A DNA stretch of 36,663 bases, taken from positions 1 to 36,663 of the forward strand of contig JAEWQF010000078.1 of the NCBI GenBank assembly GCA_023399295.1. The letters run 5' to 3'. The notes beneath the pieces are model-generated. The model saw only the letters and a program-made list of their open reading frames with translations. It made no database searches and was not told the origin of the DNA. The position numbers were made by a program, and so were the translations under genes. This stretch comes from Bacteroidota bacterium (GTDB taxonomy: Bacteria; Bacteroidota; Bacteroidia; Bacteroidales; Dysgonomonadaceae). This document shows, one piece after another, positions 16,234 to 25,162 of the stretch (within the stretch, counting starts at the first letter, position 1; every line of letters begins with the position of its first letter).

Positions 16234-18733
16234 CTGTTAATTCTTTCGATAACCTTTCCACCAACAGAGTGGCCTCCACCACACTCTCTTTCAATAACTC
16301 CAGCAATTCATCCTTCTCCTGTTCAGATAGATTCTTCTCTCTTTCGAGGCGGATCAGCAGGAAGACAACCATTTTGTTGTACATCATCCGATAGAGTGGA
16401 AGCAACTTGTGTGCCAACTGTGCGGCCGCATGATCGTTGTTGTTTGCCAGATATCCCTTCATCAGTTGCACATGATCGGTAGTTTCTTCGATAAAGGATT
16501 GCATGATTGCTAGTGAAACAACCGGATCATCCTTGACGAAATCGATCAATGCTTCCACGCCTATCTGTTGGTTAGCAACAGTGACTGTCTGCGTTGTATG
16601 CACCATATCCTCCATGTCGGGCAGATAAGCATAAATGACCTCACGCAGCTCTTGCAATGTGAATGGTTTTGGAAGAGAACCGGTGAACCCTGCATCCCGA
16701 TATTCTTCCGCTGCGATATCCGACGATGCGGTGAGAGCAATTAACGGCACTTCGTCCTGTAGGGCTGCCTTCACCTTCTCCACCAACGAAAAACCGTTGA
16801 CATGTGGCATCTGTATATCGATGAAGATGATGTCGAAAGAATGACTCTTCAGAAGGGAGATCACCTGCTCCGGATCCTTTTCAGTAACCCCTTCCATCTT
16901 CAACTTCTGCAGCATCTCCGCGATCATCATCAGTTGCACGGTATCATCATCCACCACCAACACTGAGATGCTCCTTGAACCGTCAGCAGGCGCTACACCG
17001 GCGATACCCCCTTCCACAGTCAAGCAGTTCTTCAATGGCACACCAACGACAAAGGTAGATCCCTTCCCTATTTCCGAGACCAGTTCAAGCTCACCACCCA
17101 GTACATCCACAAATCCTTTGGTGATGGTGAGCCCCAAACCACTCCCCATTATCGGCTCAGCCTGATCGGCACTGTTATTCAGCTGTTGAAACTCCCGAAA
17201 GATCAACTCCTGATCCGCCTCGTTGATTCCCTCACCGGTATCGGCCACACTGAATACAAACCAATTGGAATGTTCCCTTACCTCCTCCTGCATCACCACA
17301 GAGACCGCTCCCCGAGGGGTATATTTGATCGCATTGGAGAGCAGATTCCCCATGATCTGTCTGATCACATATGGATCACCCAAACGGAAGTTCTTCCCGG
17401 GGATCCGGTTTTCTATCGTGTATGTCAGATCTTTCTGCAGTGCCAATGGCAGGAAGCTTTGGGCGGTCTCTTCTACCAGGGTATTGAGGTCAAAACGGCT
17501 CTCCTTCAATTGCCATTTTCCTGACTCGATGCGATGGTAATCAAGCAGCGTGGACACCAGTCGCAGTACATGTTCACCTGAGTTTTTCATGTTGAAGAGG
17601 AAACGTGCCCGCTTCTCCGAATCTTCCTCCTCCTCCATCAGCTCCACATATCCCATGATGGAACTCAGAGGGGCTTTGATGTCGTGGGTGATTGTCAGCA
17701 TCAGTTTTTCACGGGCCGCAAGCAGATCAGAGATGCGTTTGTGTGATTCCTCCAGCTTCCTGCGGTATCGCCGGCTTTTGTTGAGATCCAACAACAGGAG
17801 GAATCCAAAGAGCAGCGCAATCAACACTGCCAGGGTGGAGACAATGAAGAGGGTCTGTTGTGAACTGCTGATCGCTCTTTGTCGGTCCATCACCAGCCGG
17901 ATCGATTTGGCTAGTTCCTCTTGTTCAACACTTTTCAACAGCCCGTCGATGCGGGTTGTCAGCATACGGTTGGTTTGGGTAAGCAGTTCCAGTTGGCTCA
18001 GGAAGTCCAATTCGAACTGTTTGTGCCGTTTCAAGTCCAGTTTCTCTGAAGTACGGATCTTGTTGATCAGTGTGTCTACCATCACCCTGAATTGATTGGC
18101 TGTGACAACCGACCGTTTTTCAATTACAAGGGTCGAGTCTTCGGATGCCACAAACACATTGCGCACCCTGTCCAGGAAACCTTTACGCCCACCCCTGACC
18201 ACACTGGTATCGTTTTCCCGGGCAATGGATGGATTCAGGTTCCTGTTTGTCAAATAGTTGGATATCTCTCTGTTGAGGGAGGGAGGGACATAACTGCTCT
18301 CACTCAAGGTTGTTATTTGTGGAGCTGCGCGCATCGAATCAAGCAGCGTGGCAGCTATCTCCAGGTTAGCGCGCTTCTGATCGATCAGGAGGGTGATGCT
18401 ATCCAGCCTGCTGATTCGCGCAGAGTCCTTATTCATCAGCTTCAGTGAATCAAGACCAACTACAATCTGCGGAACAATCGAATCATATTTTTGAAAATAG
18501 GCAATCGCATTCTCAGCCGTGAACAGGTTCTGTTCACTTTCAATCTCATAGAGCCTTGAAAGAATGTTGCCAATGATCAACAACTCACGATGATCCTCGT
18601 TCATCAACCTGCTATTTGAAAACGCTACCAAATTCCGGTATAGGATAAAAAGCCCGGCAAGCATGATCATCACGATCAGCAGATATCCCACAATTACTTT
18701 GGTCCCTATTTTCGATGCTTCTTTCTGTTTCAT
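16211..18733 (-). CDS. Hybrid sensor histidine kinase with receiver and Hpt domains
   Basis: An 840-residue inner-membrane kinase. A first membrane helix (about 12-32) and a second (about 294-316) enclose a helical periplasmic sensor of about 260 residues with no family I recognise. Then come HisKA with phospho-acceptor H350 (TITHDIKAPLSSIMGYVELM), HATPase with NLLSNAIKYT, ADTGEGI and GSGLGLTITKGF, a receiver with D639 (DIIFIDIQMPHVNGF) and K689 (LPKPF), and a C-terminal Hpt domain with H775 (AQLAHKLLPLYRMM). This gives an internal His-Asp-His relay ready to pass phosphate to the regulator encoded 26 bases upstream. It overlaps xerD downstream. The signal is unknown; the helical sensor resembles four-helix-bundle input domains. 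Confidence 0.95.
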   Translation of the reverse strand: MKQKEASKIGTKVIVGYLLIVMIMLAGLFILYRNLVAFSNSRLMNEDHRELLIIGNILSRLYEIESEQNLFTAENAIAYFQKYDSIVPQIVVGLDSLKLMNKDSARISRLDSITLLIDQKRANLEIAATLLDSMRAAPQITTLSESSYVPPSLNREISNYLTNRNLNPSIARENDTSVVRGGRKGFLDRVRNVFVASEDSTLVIEKRSVVTANQFRVMVDTLINKIRTSEKLDLKRHKQFELDFLSQLELLTQTNRMLTTRIDGLLKSVEQEELAKSIRLVMDRQRAISSSQQTLFIVSTLAVLIALLFGFLLLLDLNKSRRYRRKLEESHKRISDLLAAREKLMLTITHDIKAPLSSIMGYVELMEEEEDSEKRARFLFNMKNSGEHVLRLVSTLLDYHRIESGKWQLKESRFDLNTLVEETAQSFLPLALQKDLTYTIENRIPGKNFRLGDPYVIRQIMGNLLSNAIKYTPRGAVSVVMQEEVREHSNWFVFSVADTGEGINEADQELIFREFQQLNNSADQAEPIMGSGLGLTITKGFVDVLGGELELVSEIGKGSTFVVGVPLKNCLTVEGGIAGVAPADGSRSISVLVVDDDTVQLMMIAEMLQKLKMEGVTEKDPEQVISLLKSHSFDIIFIDIQMPHVNGFSLVEKVKAALQDEVPLIALTASSDIAAEEYRDAGFTGSLPKPFTLQELREVIYAYLPDMEDMVHTTQTVTVANQQIGVEALIDFVKDDPVVSLAIMQSFIEETTDHVQLMKGYLANNNDHAAAQLAHKLLPLYRMMYNKMVVFLLIRLEREKNLSEQEKDELLELLKESVVEATLLVERLSKELTDVSPINH

Positions 18734-18759
18734 GGTGAGAAGGTATATCCAGCACGGTT

Positions 18760-20058
18760 TTATGATGATACGTTGTAAAGCTTCATTTTGTTATAGAGCG
18801 TTTTCCTGTCAATGTTTAGAATAGAGGCAGCCATTGTTTTGTTTCCCTTGGCGAGTTGTAGCGCTTCAATGATCTTCTCCTTTTCGTAGTTCTCTTTGCG
18901 TAGCTTGTAGATCGAACTTACCGGCTGAGTCTTCTGTTCTTTGTTTGTCACTTTCTTGCCAAACAAATCCGGAGCGAGAAGTGCCGAAACGCGGTTGCCA
19001 TCGGTAAGCAACACCGCTTTCAATATGTTGTTCTTCAATTCCTGAATATTTCCCGGCCATGAATAGGCATAAAAATGTTGCATCAGATCCGGTTCGATAC
19101 CCGCTACCTCCTTGTTCAGGATGTAATTGGAGAATGTCAGAAAGTGATGCGCAAAAGCATCAATCACCTCCTTCTCTCCTTTCAGATCGGGAAGCTCCAC
19201 ACAATTTTTCTCAAGATGGGTGTAGAGTTTAGGAATTAATATCCGCTGTAGTGACTCTTTATTCTTCTCTGAGCTGATCATAACCTGTACATAATCATCG
19301 CCAGGACTTTGACGGGTGAGGATGCTTAACAGTTCACTCTGCATGTTGAGATCGAACAGTTCCACATTGCGAATATGAAGCATGCCACCTGTTGCCTCAC
19401 CAAAACGATCCATCAACAATGACACATCATCGGTTGATTCGGTAAGTTGGTTTCTCAACGGCGTCTCATTTTCACTTTGAACAACATCAAAGACTACCAG
19501 CGGTTTACGAATGTCATAGCCTTTGTCGTGCAGATACCTCACCATCGATGATTTACCGGTGCCCCTGTTTCCGGTGACAAGTAGATGACTCTTTTTTTCC
19601 AGCACCTCGTCCAGGTACTGCAATATTGCTTGATATGTTTTTCCGGGTGGCTTGATCAACTCATTGCAGCGAATATCTTTTTGTTGTCTGTTCACTTTTG
19701 TCTGGAAAGCCTCATCAATCTTGTGAAAAAGCTGCTCGGGTTCAATGGGTTTTGAAATGTAGTCTGACGCACCGGATTTCATCGAAGCAATGGCCGATTC
19801 GATATCTGCATATCCGGTCATCATGATTACCAATATGTCGGCGTCATATTTTTTCACCCAGGAGAGAAAGGTGAAACCGTCCATCCCGGGCATTTTAATG
19901 TCAACCAGGATCAGGTCAAACAGATTGTTCTTCACCATTTGCTTTGCAGCATTGACATCCGTAGCTGTTTCAGCATTGTATCCCTTCTTGACTAACCAGG
20001 ACTTTAACATCAGACAGACAGTCAGATTGTCGTCTACAACAAGAAAATTTCTTTTCAT
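18760..20058 (-). CDS. NtrC-type response regulator with degenerate AAA+ domain
   Basis: Started at the ATG at 20058 (432 residues), where the receiver begins MKRNFLVVDDN. The receiver has D53 (LILVDIKMPGMDGF), T81 and K103 (ISKPIEP). The central AAA+ domain keeps Walker A GNRGTGKS (163-170) and the SWPGNIQEL segment (333-341). It lacks the GAFTGA loop that contacts sigma-54: the region between residues 195 and 225 reads ENETPLRNQLTESTDD and LMDRFGEATGG. The Walker B acidic pair LFLDE is replaced by MLHIRNVE. The C-terminal Fis-type helix-turn-helix is intact (IIEALQLAKGNKTMAASILNIDRKTLYNKM, spread over residues 396-425). It is therefore probably a DNA-binding regulator not using sigma-54 or ATP-driven remodelling. 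Partner: the hybrid kinase downstream. Confidence 0.92.
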   Translation of the reverse strand: MKRNFLVVDDNLTVCLMLKSWLVKKGYNAETATDVNAAKQMVKNNLFDLILVDIKMPGMDGFTFLSWVKKYDADILVIMMTGYADIESAIASMKSGASDYISKPIEPEQLFHKIDEAFQTKVNRQQKDIRCNELIKPPGKTYQAILQYLDEVLEKKSHLLVTGNRGTGKSSMVRYLHDKGYDIRKPLVVFDVVQSENETPLRNQLTESTDDVSLLMDRFGEATGGMLHIRNVELFDLNMQSELLSILTRQSPGDDYVQVMISSEKNKESLQRILIPKLYTHLEKNCVELPDLKGEKEVIDAFAHHFLTFSNYILNKEVAGIEPDLMQHFYAYSWPGNIQELKNNILKAVLLTDGNRVSALLAPDLFGKKVTNKEQKTQPVSSIYKLRKENYEKEKIIEALQLAKGNKTMAASILNIDRKTLYNKMKLYNVSS

Positions 20059-20110
20059 CACTTTCATTTCATAAAAATCAAAACAGATGCAAGGATCCGT
20101 CAATGATCTT

Positions 20111-20467
20111 TCATTTCTCGTTCCGATTACCTGTTTCTCTTTCCAACACACGGGGTATCATCACGGATGCATACAACATGAAAAGGGCACCGCATAACAT
20201 GACAAGTGCCCACTCATTCCTTTGCCTGAACATCAGATAGGTTGCCACAATCAGCAAGACGCTGGAAAAAACCTGAAAATGATGCAGTCTTTTACCGCGA
20301 AGGCTCTTCCCCGGATAGGGTGATGCAACAATGCGGACTGCAAAGAGAGCGACCGAGAATGCCATGATCCAGGGTGCCACATAGGGAGCCACCAGGTATA
20401 AAACAGCTGATAGCAGGATGAATAGCGCTGATATCTGCAGCAAGGTATCATTTGACTTCTGTGTCAT
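20111..20467 (-). CDS. Small four-helix membrane protein, function unknown
   Basis: A 118-residue protein with four predicted membrane helices (about residues 8-28, 31-48, 65-81 and 87-105) joined by short, positively charged loops (SPYPGKSLRGKRLHHF). I do not recognise a named family. It lies 52 bases upstream of the response regulator on the same strand and so probably leads the two-component operon. The arrangement allows that it tunes or is tuned by the kinase, but this is only positional. No signal peptide beyond the first helix. Confidence 0.7.
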   Translation of the reverse strand: MTQKSNDTLLQISALFILLSAVLYLVAPYVAPWIMAFSVALFAVRIVASPYPGKSLRGKRLHHFQVFSSVLLIVATYLMFRQRNEWALVMLCGALFMLYASVMIPRVLERETGNRNEK

Positions 20468-20620
20468 ATCTCTTCAATTAGCAGGGCACACTTTCAATTG
20501 ATGGAAAACATAAGATCAGCTCTGTTGCGACGTTGGAAGTGCCACAATCGTTCTAGAATAGTAAATGATTTTCCGAAATTTAAATTCATTCGTTGGGTTG
20601 CAAAAAGATGAAAATAGCTT

Positions 20621-20926
20621 TCATTCAATGATGAAGACATCTTCACCCTCCTTTTTCATGAGATAATTCTCACGCGCAAATTTCTCAAGATCCTCATCAT
20701 TGGATCGTAGTTCGTGCAATTTCTCGCTGTCTGACTCTGTTTGTTGCTGATAAAATTCAATCTGTGCTTCCAGGTCTCTGATCTGTGTTTCGTAGCCAAT
20801 CCGTTTTGTCACACTGCTGTCGCTCAGAAAAAACAACATCACAATCAGCACAGCAAGAATCGCAATTTGATAGGCTGTAAGCCCCAAAAAACGTTTCATG
20901 CCAGGCAAGTTTGCGTTTTGTTTCAT
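20621..20926 (-). CDS. DivIC/FtsB-like septum formation initiator protein
   Basis: A 101-residue bitopic membrane protein, started at the ATG at 20926 (MKQNANLPGMKRF). One membrane helix (about residues 18-36, AYQIAILAVLIVMLFFLSD) is followed by a coiled coil (YETQIRDLEAQIEFYQQQTESDSEKLHEL) and the typical DivIC/FtsB ending DLEKFARENYLMKKEGEDVFIIE, here quoted in part as ARENYLMKKEGEDVF. These proteins bridge FtsL and FtsQ/DivIB in the divisome. Size and layout fit the family. Single gene with its own -7 box; the 153-base gap after it to the next gene holds no further open frame. Confidence 0.88.
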   Translation of the reverse strand: MKQNANLPGMKRFLGLTAYQIAILAVLIVMLFFLSDSSVTKRIGYETQIRDLEAQIEFYQQQTESDSEKLHELRSNDEDLEKFARENYLMKKEGEDVFIIE

Positions 20927-20961
20927 TGCATTCGTTGTCACAAAAGAGTTTATTAAACACA

Positions 20962-20969
20962 CAAATATA
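20962..20969 (-). promoter_or_regulatory. -7 box of the DivIC-like gene
   Basis: TATATTTG on the minus strand, an exact TAnnTTTG match, 35 bases upstream of the ATG at 20926; no clean -33 element. Confidence 0.55.
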
Positions 20970-21054
20970 GCACATATTTTCATTTATGCGACCCATTGCA
21001 TTGAAATAAATGAAAATATAGGTGCCTCCGATACATTGATTGAACAAAAAAAAG

Positions 21055-21062
21055 TATCTTTA
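21055..21062 (+). promoter_or_regulatory. Probable -7 box of the C69 dipeptidase gene
   Basis: TATCTTTA, seven of eight matches to TAnnTTTG, 42 bases before the ATG at 21105. A TTG at 21036-21038 lies upstream but with a short 16-base spacer. Confidence 0.4.
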
Positions 21063-21104
21063 CATTGTATAGTATTGTTTTAATAATTTTTCACGTTTAA
21101 TGGA

Positions 21105-22748
21105 ATGAGAAAACTTCTTTTAACCACAACCCTGCTGGTCTGTTATGCTATTGCAGCATTTGCCTGCACCAATCTGCTTGTCGGCAAAAAAGCATCGACC
21201 GATGGATCCACCATCATCTCCTATGCTGCTGATTCCTACGGTCTTTATGGTGAATTGTATCATTGGCCTGCAAGGCAATATCGTCCGGGCGAAATGTTAA
21301 AAGTCTACGAATGGGATACCGGGAAGTACCTGGGTGAGATACCACAGGCACTCCGTACCTACAATGTGGTGGGCAACATGAATGAATACCAGCTGGCTAT
21401 CGGAGAAACTACCTTCGGCGGTCGCAGTGAGCTGACCGACAGCACCGGGATCATGGATTACGGCAGTCTCATCTACATCTCACTGCAACGTGCAAAAAAT
21501 GCCCGCGAAGCGATCAGCGTGATGACCGGACTGGTAGAACAACATGGGTACTACAGCTCCGGCGAATCCTTCTCAATAGCCGACCCCAACGAGGTGTGGG
21601 TGATGGAGATGATTGGCAAGGGTGTGGGCAATAAGGGAGCCGTATGGGTCGCCGTCCGCATTCCGGACGACTGTGTCTCGGCCCATGCCAACCAGGCACG
21701 CATCCAGCAGTTCCCACTCAATGATCCGGAGCACTGTCTCTACTCACCCGATGTGATCTCATTTGCCCGTGATAAAGGCTATTTCACCGGTGAGGATGCC
21801 GATTTCAGCTTTGCACAAGCTTATGCCCCCATCGATTTTGGCGCAATGCGCTTTTGTGAAGCCCGTGTATGGTCGTTCTTCAACAGGGTAAACAGTGAGA
21901 TGGGGCAATATGTCAGTTACGCACAAGGCAAAAGCATCGATCCCATGCCCCTCTACATCAAGCCCGACAGCAAGCTCAGTGCACACGACATACAGGAGAT
22001 GATGCGCGACCATTATGAGGGTACCGAACTCGACTGGCGTTTTGATGTCGGTGCCGGCCCTTTCAACTCACCCTACCGCTGGTCACCCCTCACCTTCGAG
22101 GTTGACTCCGTGGAATATTGCAACGAACGCCCCATCGCCACACAGCAGACAGGCTTCTCTTTTGTGGCTCAGATGCGTTCCTGGTTACCCGATCCGGTAG
22201 GTGGCATCCTCTGGTTCGGCATCGACGATGCTGCACAAACAGTATACTACCCCATCTATTGCGGCCATACCGAAGTGCCACACGAGATGGCGCAGGGCAA
22301 CGGTGACCTGCTCACCTTCTCCTGGAACTCCGCATTCTGGATCCACAACTGGGTATCCAACATGGTGTATACCCGCTATAGTGACATGAGCATCGACATG
22401 AAAAAAGTGCAGTCTCGTCTGGAGGGACAGTTCAGGGAGGCACAACCCGAGGTGGAGCAGCGGGTATTGGCACTCTATGCACAATCCCAGCCGGAGGCGG
22501 TACACTTCCTCACCCAATATTCCAACCAGTTGGTCAATGAAGGCGTGGCCGAATGGAAGAAGCTGGGAGAATATCTGATGGTAAAATACATCGACGGGGT
22601 AATCAAGAAAGAGGAGAATGGCCGGTTCATGCGAAACGAACATGGATTGCCTGCATTTCCTTCCCGTCCGGGTTATTCGAACGACTATTACAGGAAGATC
22701 GTCGACCAGACCGGTGACAAGTACAAGGTACAACAAAATATGGACTAA
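21105..22748 (+). CDS. Secreted dipeptidase, peptidase family C69
   Basis: A 547-residue Ntn-hydrolase-fold dipeptidase. Residues 1-20 form a signal peptide (MRKLLLTTTLLVCYAIAAFA) and the next residue, C21 in ACTNLLVGK, is the expected N-terminal nucleophile, so signal cleavage would itself create the active site. Family blocks include STDGSTIISYAADSYG, QLAIGETTFGGR, SFSIADPNEVWVMEMIG and SAHANQARI. The usual family length is 470-560. It likely releases amino acids from dipeptides in the periplasm. First gene of a run with a phosphohexomutase 17 bases downstream; the pairing has no obvious metabolic logic. The nucleophile follows a lipobox-like stretch only loosely (AFAC), so lipidation is possible but less likely. 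Confidence 0.93.
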   Translation: MRKLLLTTTLLVCYAIAAFACTNLLVGKKASTDGSTIISYAADSYGLYGELYHWPARQYRPGEMLKVYEWDTGKYLGEIPQALRTYNVVGNMNEYQLAIGETTFGGRSELTDSTGIMDYGSLIYISLQRAKNAREAISVMTGLVEQHGYYSSGESFSIADPNEVWVMEMIGKGVGNKGAVWVAVRIPDDCVSAHANQARIQQFPLNDPEHCLYSPDVISFARDKGYFTGEDADFSFAQAYAPIDFGAMRFCEARVWSFFNRVNSEMGQYVSYAQGKSIDPMPLYIKPDSKLSAHDIQEMMRDHYEGTELDWRFDVGAGPFNSPYRWSPLTFEVDSVEYCNERPIATQQTGFSFVAQMRSWLPDPVGGILWFGIDDAAQTVYYPIYCGHTEVPHEMAQGNGDLLTFSWNSAFWIHNWVSNMVYTRYSDMSIDMKKVQSRLEGQFREAQPEVEQRVLALYAQSQPEAVHFLTQYSNQLVNEGVAEWKKLGEYLMVKYIDGVIKKEENGRFMRNEHGLPAFPSRPGYSNDYYRKIVDQTGDKYKVQQNMD

Positions 22749-22765
22749 AAACAGACTTTAAAAAT

Positions 22766-24514
22766 ATGGAAGAAGAATCATTACTGGCCCAAGTCACCGG
22801 CAAAGCGAAGTCGTGGCTGAGTGGGAACTACGATGTAGAGACAAAAACAGAGGTGGAACGACTCATCGACAATGAAGACAAGAAGCCATTGATTGATGCC
22901 TTTTACAAGGATCTCGAGTTTGGCACCGGTGGACTGCGTGGCATCATGGGTGCCGGCAGCAACAGGATGAACAAGTATACCGTGGGGGCGGCAACCCAGG
23001 GACTCTCCAACTACCTGAAGAAGGAGTTTGCCTCATTGGAGGAGATCAGGGTGGTGATCGGTCATGACTGCCGGAACAACAGCCGACGGTTTGCTGAAAT
23101 CGCTGCCGGCATCTTCAGTGCCAACGGCATCAGGGTCTACCTCTTCGAGGATCTGCGTCCCACACCGGAGGTCTCCTATGCCATCCGCAAGCTGGGATGC
23201 CAGAGCGGGATCATGATCACCGCCTCACACAACCCGAAGGAATACAACGGTTACAAGGCCTACTGGAACGACGGGGCACAGGTACTGGCTCCCCACGACA
23301 AGAACATCATCGCAGAGGTGAACCGCATTGCCTCGGTAGATGAAATCCATTTTGAGGGGAACAATGACCTGATTGAGATGATCGGCAAAGACATGGACAG
23401 GGCATTCATCGAGGAGGTGAAGAAACTGGTGCTCTCACCCCAGGCGATAGCCCGTCACCACGACATCAAAATGGTCTACACCCCCATCCATGGTGCCAGC
23501 ATCACACTGGTCCCCGACGCACTCAAAGCCGTGGGGTTCACCAACATCATCCGTGTTCCGGAACAGGATGTGATCAGTGGTGATTTTCCCACTGTGGTAT
23601 CCCCCAACCCGGAAGAACCGGCAGCCCTCGACCTGGCAATCAAAAAAGCCAAAGAAACGGATGCGGAGCTGGTGATGGCCACCGATCCTGACGGCGATCG
23701 CATCGGTACCGCCATCCGCGACAACGATGGCAACTATGTCCTGGTGAACGGCAACCAGACCATGTTGATCTTCCTCTACTACCTCATGACCCGCCGGGAA
23801 GAGCTGGGACTCCTCAGCGGCAAGGAATTCGTGGTGAAGACAATTGTCACCACCGAGCTGGTAAAGGAAATCGCCGATAAGAAAGGAATTGAGATTTTCG
23901 ACTGTTACACCGGGTTCAAATGGATCGCCGACATCATCCGCAAGAATGAGGGGGTGAAAAAATACATCGGTGGTGGGGAGGAGAGCTATGGCTTCCTGGC
24001 AGGTGACTTTGTCCGTGACAAGGACTCGGTATCTGCCTGTACACTGTTTGCTGAGATTGCCGCCTGGGCAAGAGAAAAAGGCAAGAGCATGTACCAGCTG
24101 CTCGAGGAGATCTACCTGGAGTATGGTTACTCGAAAGAGGTGGGCATCTCCCTTGTTCGCAAGGGCAAGGAGGGTGCCGACGAGATTGAAGTGATGATGA
24201 AACGGTTCCGCAGCAATCCGATGGAGACGCTGGGTGGCTCACCAGTCACGCTGATCAAGGACTACGGACGCCTTGAAGGGGTTGATTTCCTGCGCAACGA
24301 ACAGATGGCCCTGGAGATGCCTACCACCTCTAACGTACTGCAATACTTCACCGAGGAGGGTACCAAGCTCTCGGTACGTCCCTCCGGCACAGAACCCAAG
24401 ATCAAATTCTACATCGAGGTGAAGGAATCTGTCAAAACCCGTGAAGAGCTGCCTCAGGCAGAAGAGGCAGCCAACGTCAAAATAAACGCCATCCGACAAG
24501 AGCTGGGCATATAA
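22766..24514 (+). CDS. Phosphoglucomutase/phosphomannomutase (alpha-D-phosphohexomutase)
   Basis: A 582-residue member of the alpha-D-phosphohexomutase family, of the long PGM2-like type. It interconverts hexose 1- and 6-phosphates via a phosphoserine. Four motifs are intact: catalytic S154 in TASHNPKEYNGYK, metal-binding DPDGDR (307-312), sugar-binding GGEESYG (403-409) and the phosphate-binding loop RPSGTEPKIKFY near residue 535. Glucose and mannose specificity cannot be told apart. It lies 17 bases after the dipeptidase gene and 81 before methylglyoxal synthase, both on the same strand. Confidence 0.96.
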   Translation: MEEESLLAQVTGKAKSWLSGNYDVETKTEVERLIDNEDKKPLIDAFYKDLEFGTGGLRGIMGAGSNRMNKYTVGAATQGLSNYLKKEFASLEEIRVVIGHDCRNNSRRFAEIAAGIFSANGIRVYLFEDLRPTPEVSYAIRKLGCQSGIMITASHNPKEYNGYKAYWNDGAQVLAPHDKNIIAEVNRIASVDEIHFEGNNDLIEMIGKDMDRAFIEEVKKLVLSPQAIARHHDIKMVYTPIHGASITLVPDALKAVGFTNIIRVPEQDVISGDFPTVVSPNPEEPAALDLAIKKAKETDAELVMATDPDGDRIGTAIRDNDGNYVLVNGNQTMLIFLYYLMTRREELGLLSGKEFVVKTIVTTELVKEIADKKGIEIFDCYTGFKWIADIIRKNEGVKKYIGGGEESYGFLAGDFVRDKDSVSACTLFAEIAAWAREKGKSMYQLLEEIYLEYGYSKEVGISLVRKGKEGADEIEVMMKRFRSNPMETLGGSPVTLIKDYGRLEGVDFLRNEQMALEMPTTSNVLQYFTEEGTKLSVRPSGTEPKIKFYIEVKESVKTREELPQAEEAANVKINAIRQELGI

Positions 24515-24550
24515 AGATTCGATTTTCAGGTCTGACATTCCTGTTTTTTC

Positions 24551-24594
24551 TGACAACTGATTACTGATTACTGATTTACTGATTTACTGACAAC
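24551..24594 (+). repeat. Heptamer/octamer tandem repeat before mgsA
   Basis: Six consecutive units read TGACAAC, TGATTAC, TGATTAC, TGATTTAC, TGATTTAC, TGACAAC, ending one base before the mgsA ATG. The period is 7-8 and the two outer units are identical. It is non-coding and replaces any ribosome binding site. Such short repeats can vary in copy number by slippage. Confidence 0.8.
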
Positions 24595-24595
24595 A

Positions 24596-25054
24596 ATGAA
24601 AAGAAAACTGACAATTGCACTGGTGGCACACGATCACCGAAAATCAGACATGGTGGAATGGGTGATCTATAACTCCGATTTCCTGGCCGGACATCACCTG
24701 GTATGCACCGGCACCACCGGAAGCCTTGTACGTGATGCCCTCAACAGTGAGGGTGTGAATCCCGATTTCACCATCATGAACTCAGGTCCCATGGGAGGAG
24801 ATGCCGAGATTGCCGCCAAGGTGGTCCGTAAGGAGATTGATCTGGCAGTATTTCTGATTGACGACCTCAATGCGCAACCGCATGAGGCGGACATCATGAT
24901 GTTGCTCCGTCAGTGCAGGGTACACAACGTACCCATTGCCTGCAACCGTTACAGTGCAGATCTGATGATCACCAGCAACCTGTGGGACGATGAGAGTTAC
25001 AAGCCCTCTCCTCCCCGCTACGAGAAATTCGACAGGGAGAAATTGGGTTTCTAG
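24596..25054 (+). CDS. mgsA: Methylglyoxal synthase
   Basis: A 152-residue MgsA, normal length. It converts dihydroxyacetone phosphate to methylglyoxal and phosphate, a bypass used when phosphorylated sugars build up. Motifs: VAHDHRK (H12), the phosphate loop TGTTG (38-42), catalytic D69 in SGPMGGDAEI, then FLIDDLNAQPHEAD with D89/D90 and H96, and NVPIACNRYSAD. The first Asp-Pro of the usual DPL motif is Asp-Asp here. It follows a phosphohexomutase gene, consistent with sugar-phosphate handling, and is preceded by a tandem repeat. A terminator follows. Confidence 0.97.
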   Translation: MKRKLTIALVAHDHRKSDMVEWVIYNSDFLAGHHLVCTGTTGSLVRDALNSEGVNPDFTIMNSGPMGGDAEIAAKVVRKEIDLAVFLIDDLNAQPHEADIMMLLRQCRVHNVPIACNRYSADLMITSNLWDDESYKPSPPRYEKFDREKLGF

Positions 25055-25080
25055 CCCATACCCTGCATCATTGATGAACC

Positions 25081-25122
25081 AACCCCTCACCGACAGCATC
25101 CTGTTTGTGAGGGGTTCCTTTT
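25081..25122 (+). terminator. Intrinsic terminator after mgsA
   Basis: AACCCCTCAC (25081-25090) pairs perfectly with GTGAGGGGTT (25107-25116), followed by CCTTTT. A second compact hairpin, TGGGGGTG/CACCCCCA at 25131-25149, lies between it and the convergent S46 peptidase gene. Confidence 0.85.
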
Positions 25123-25162
25123 ATTGGCGTTGGGGGTGTGACACCCCCAGCCTGGGCGTGCG

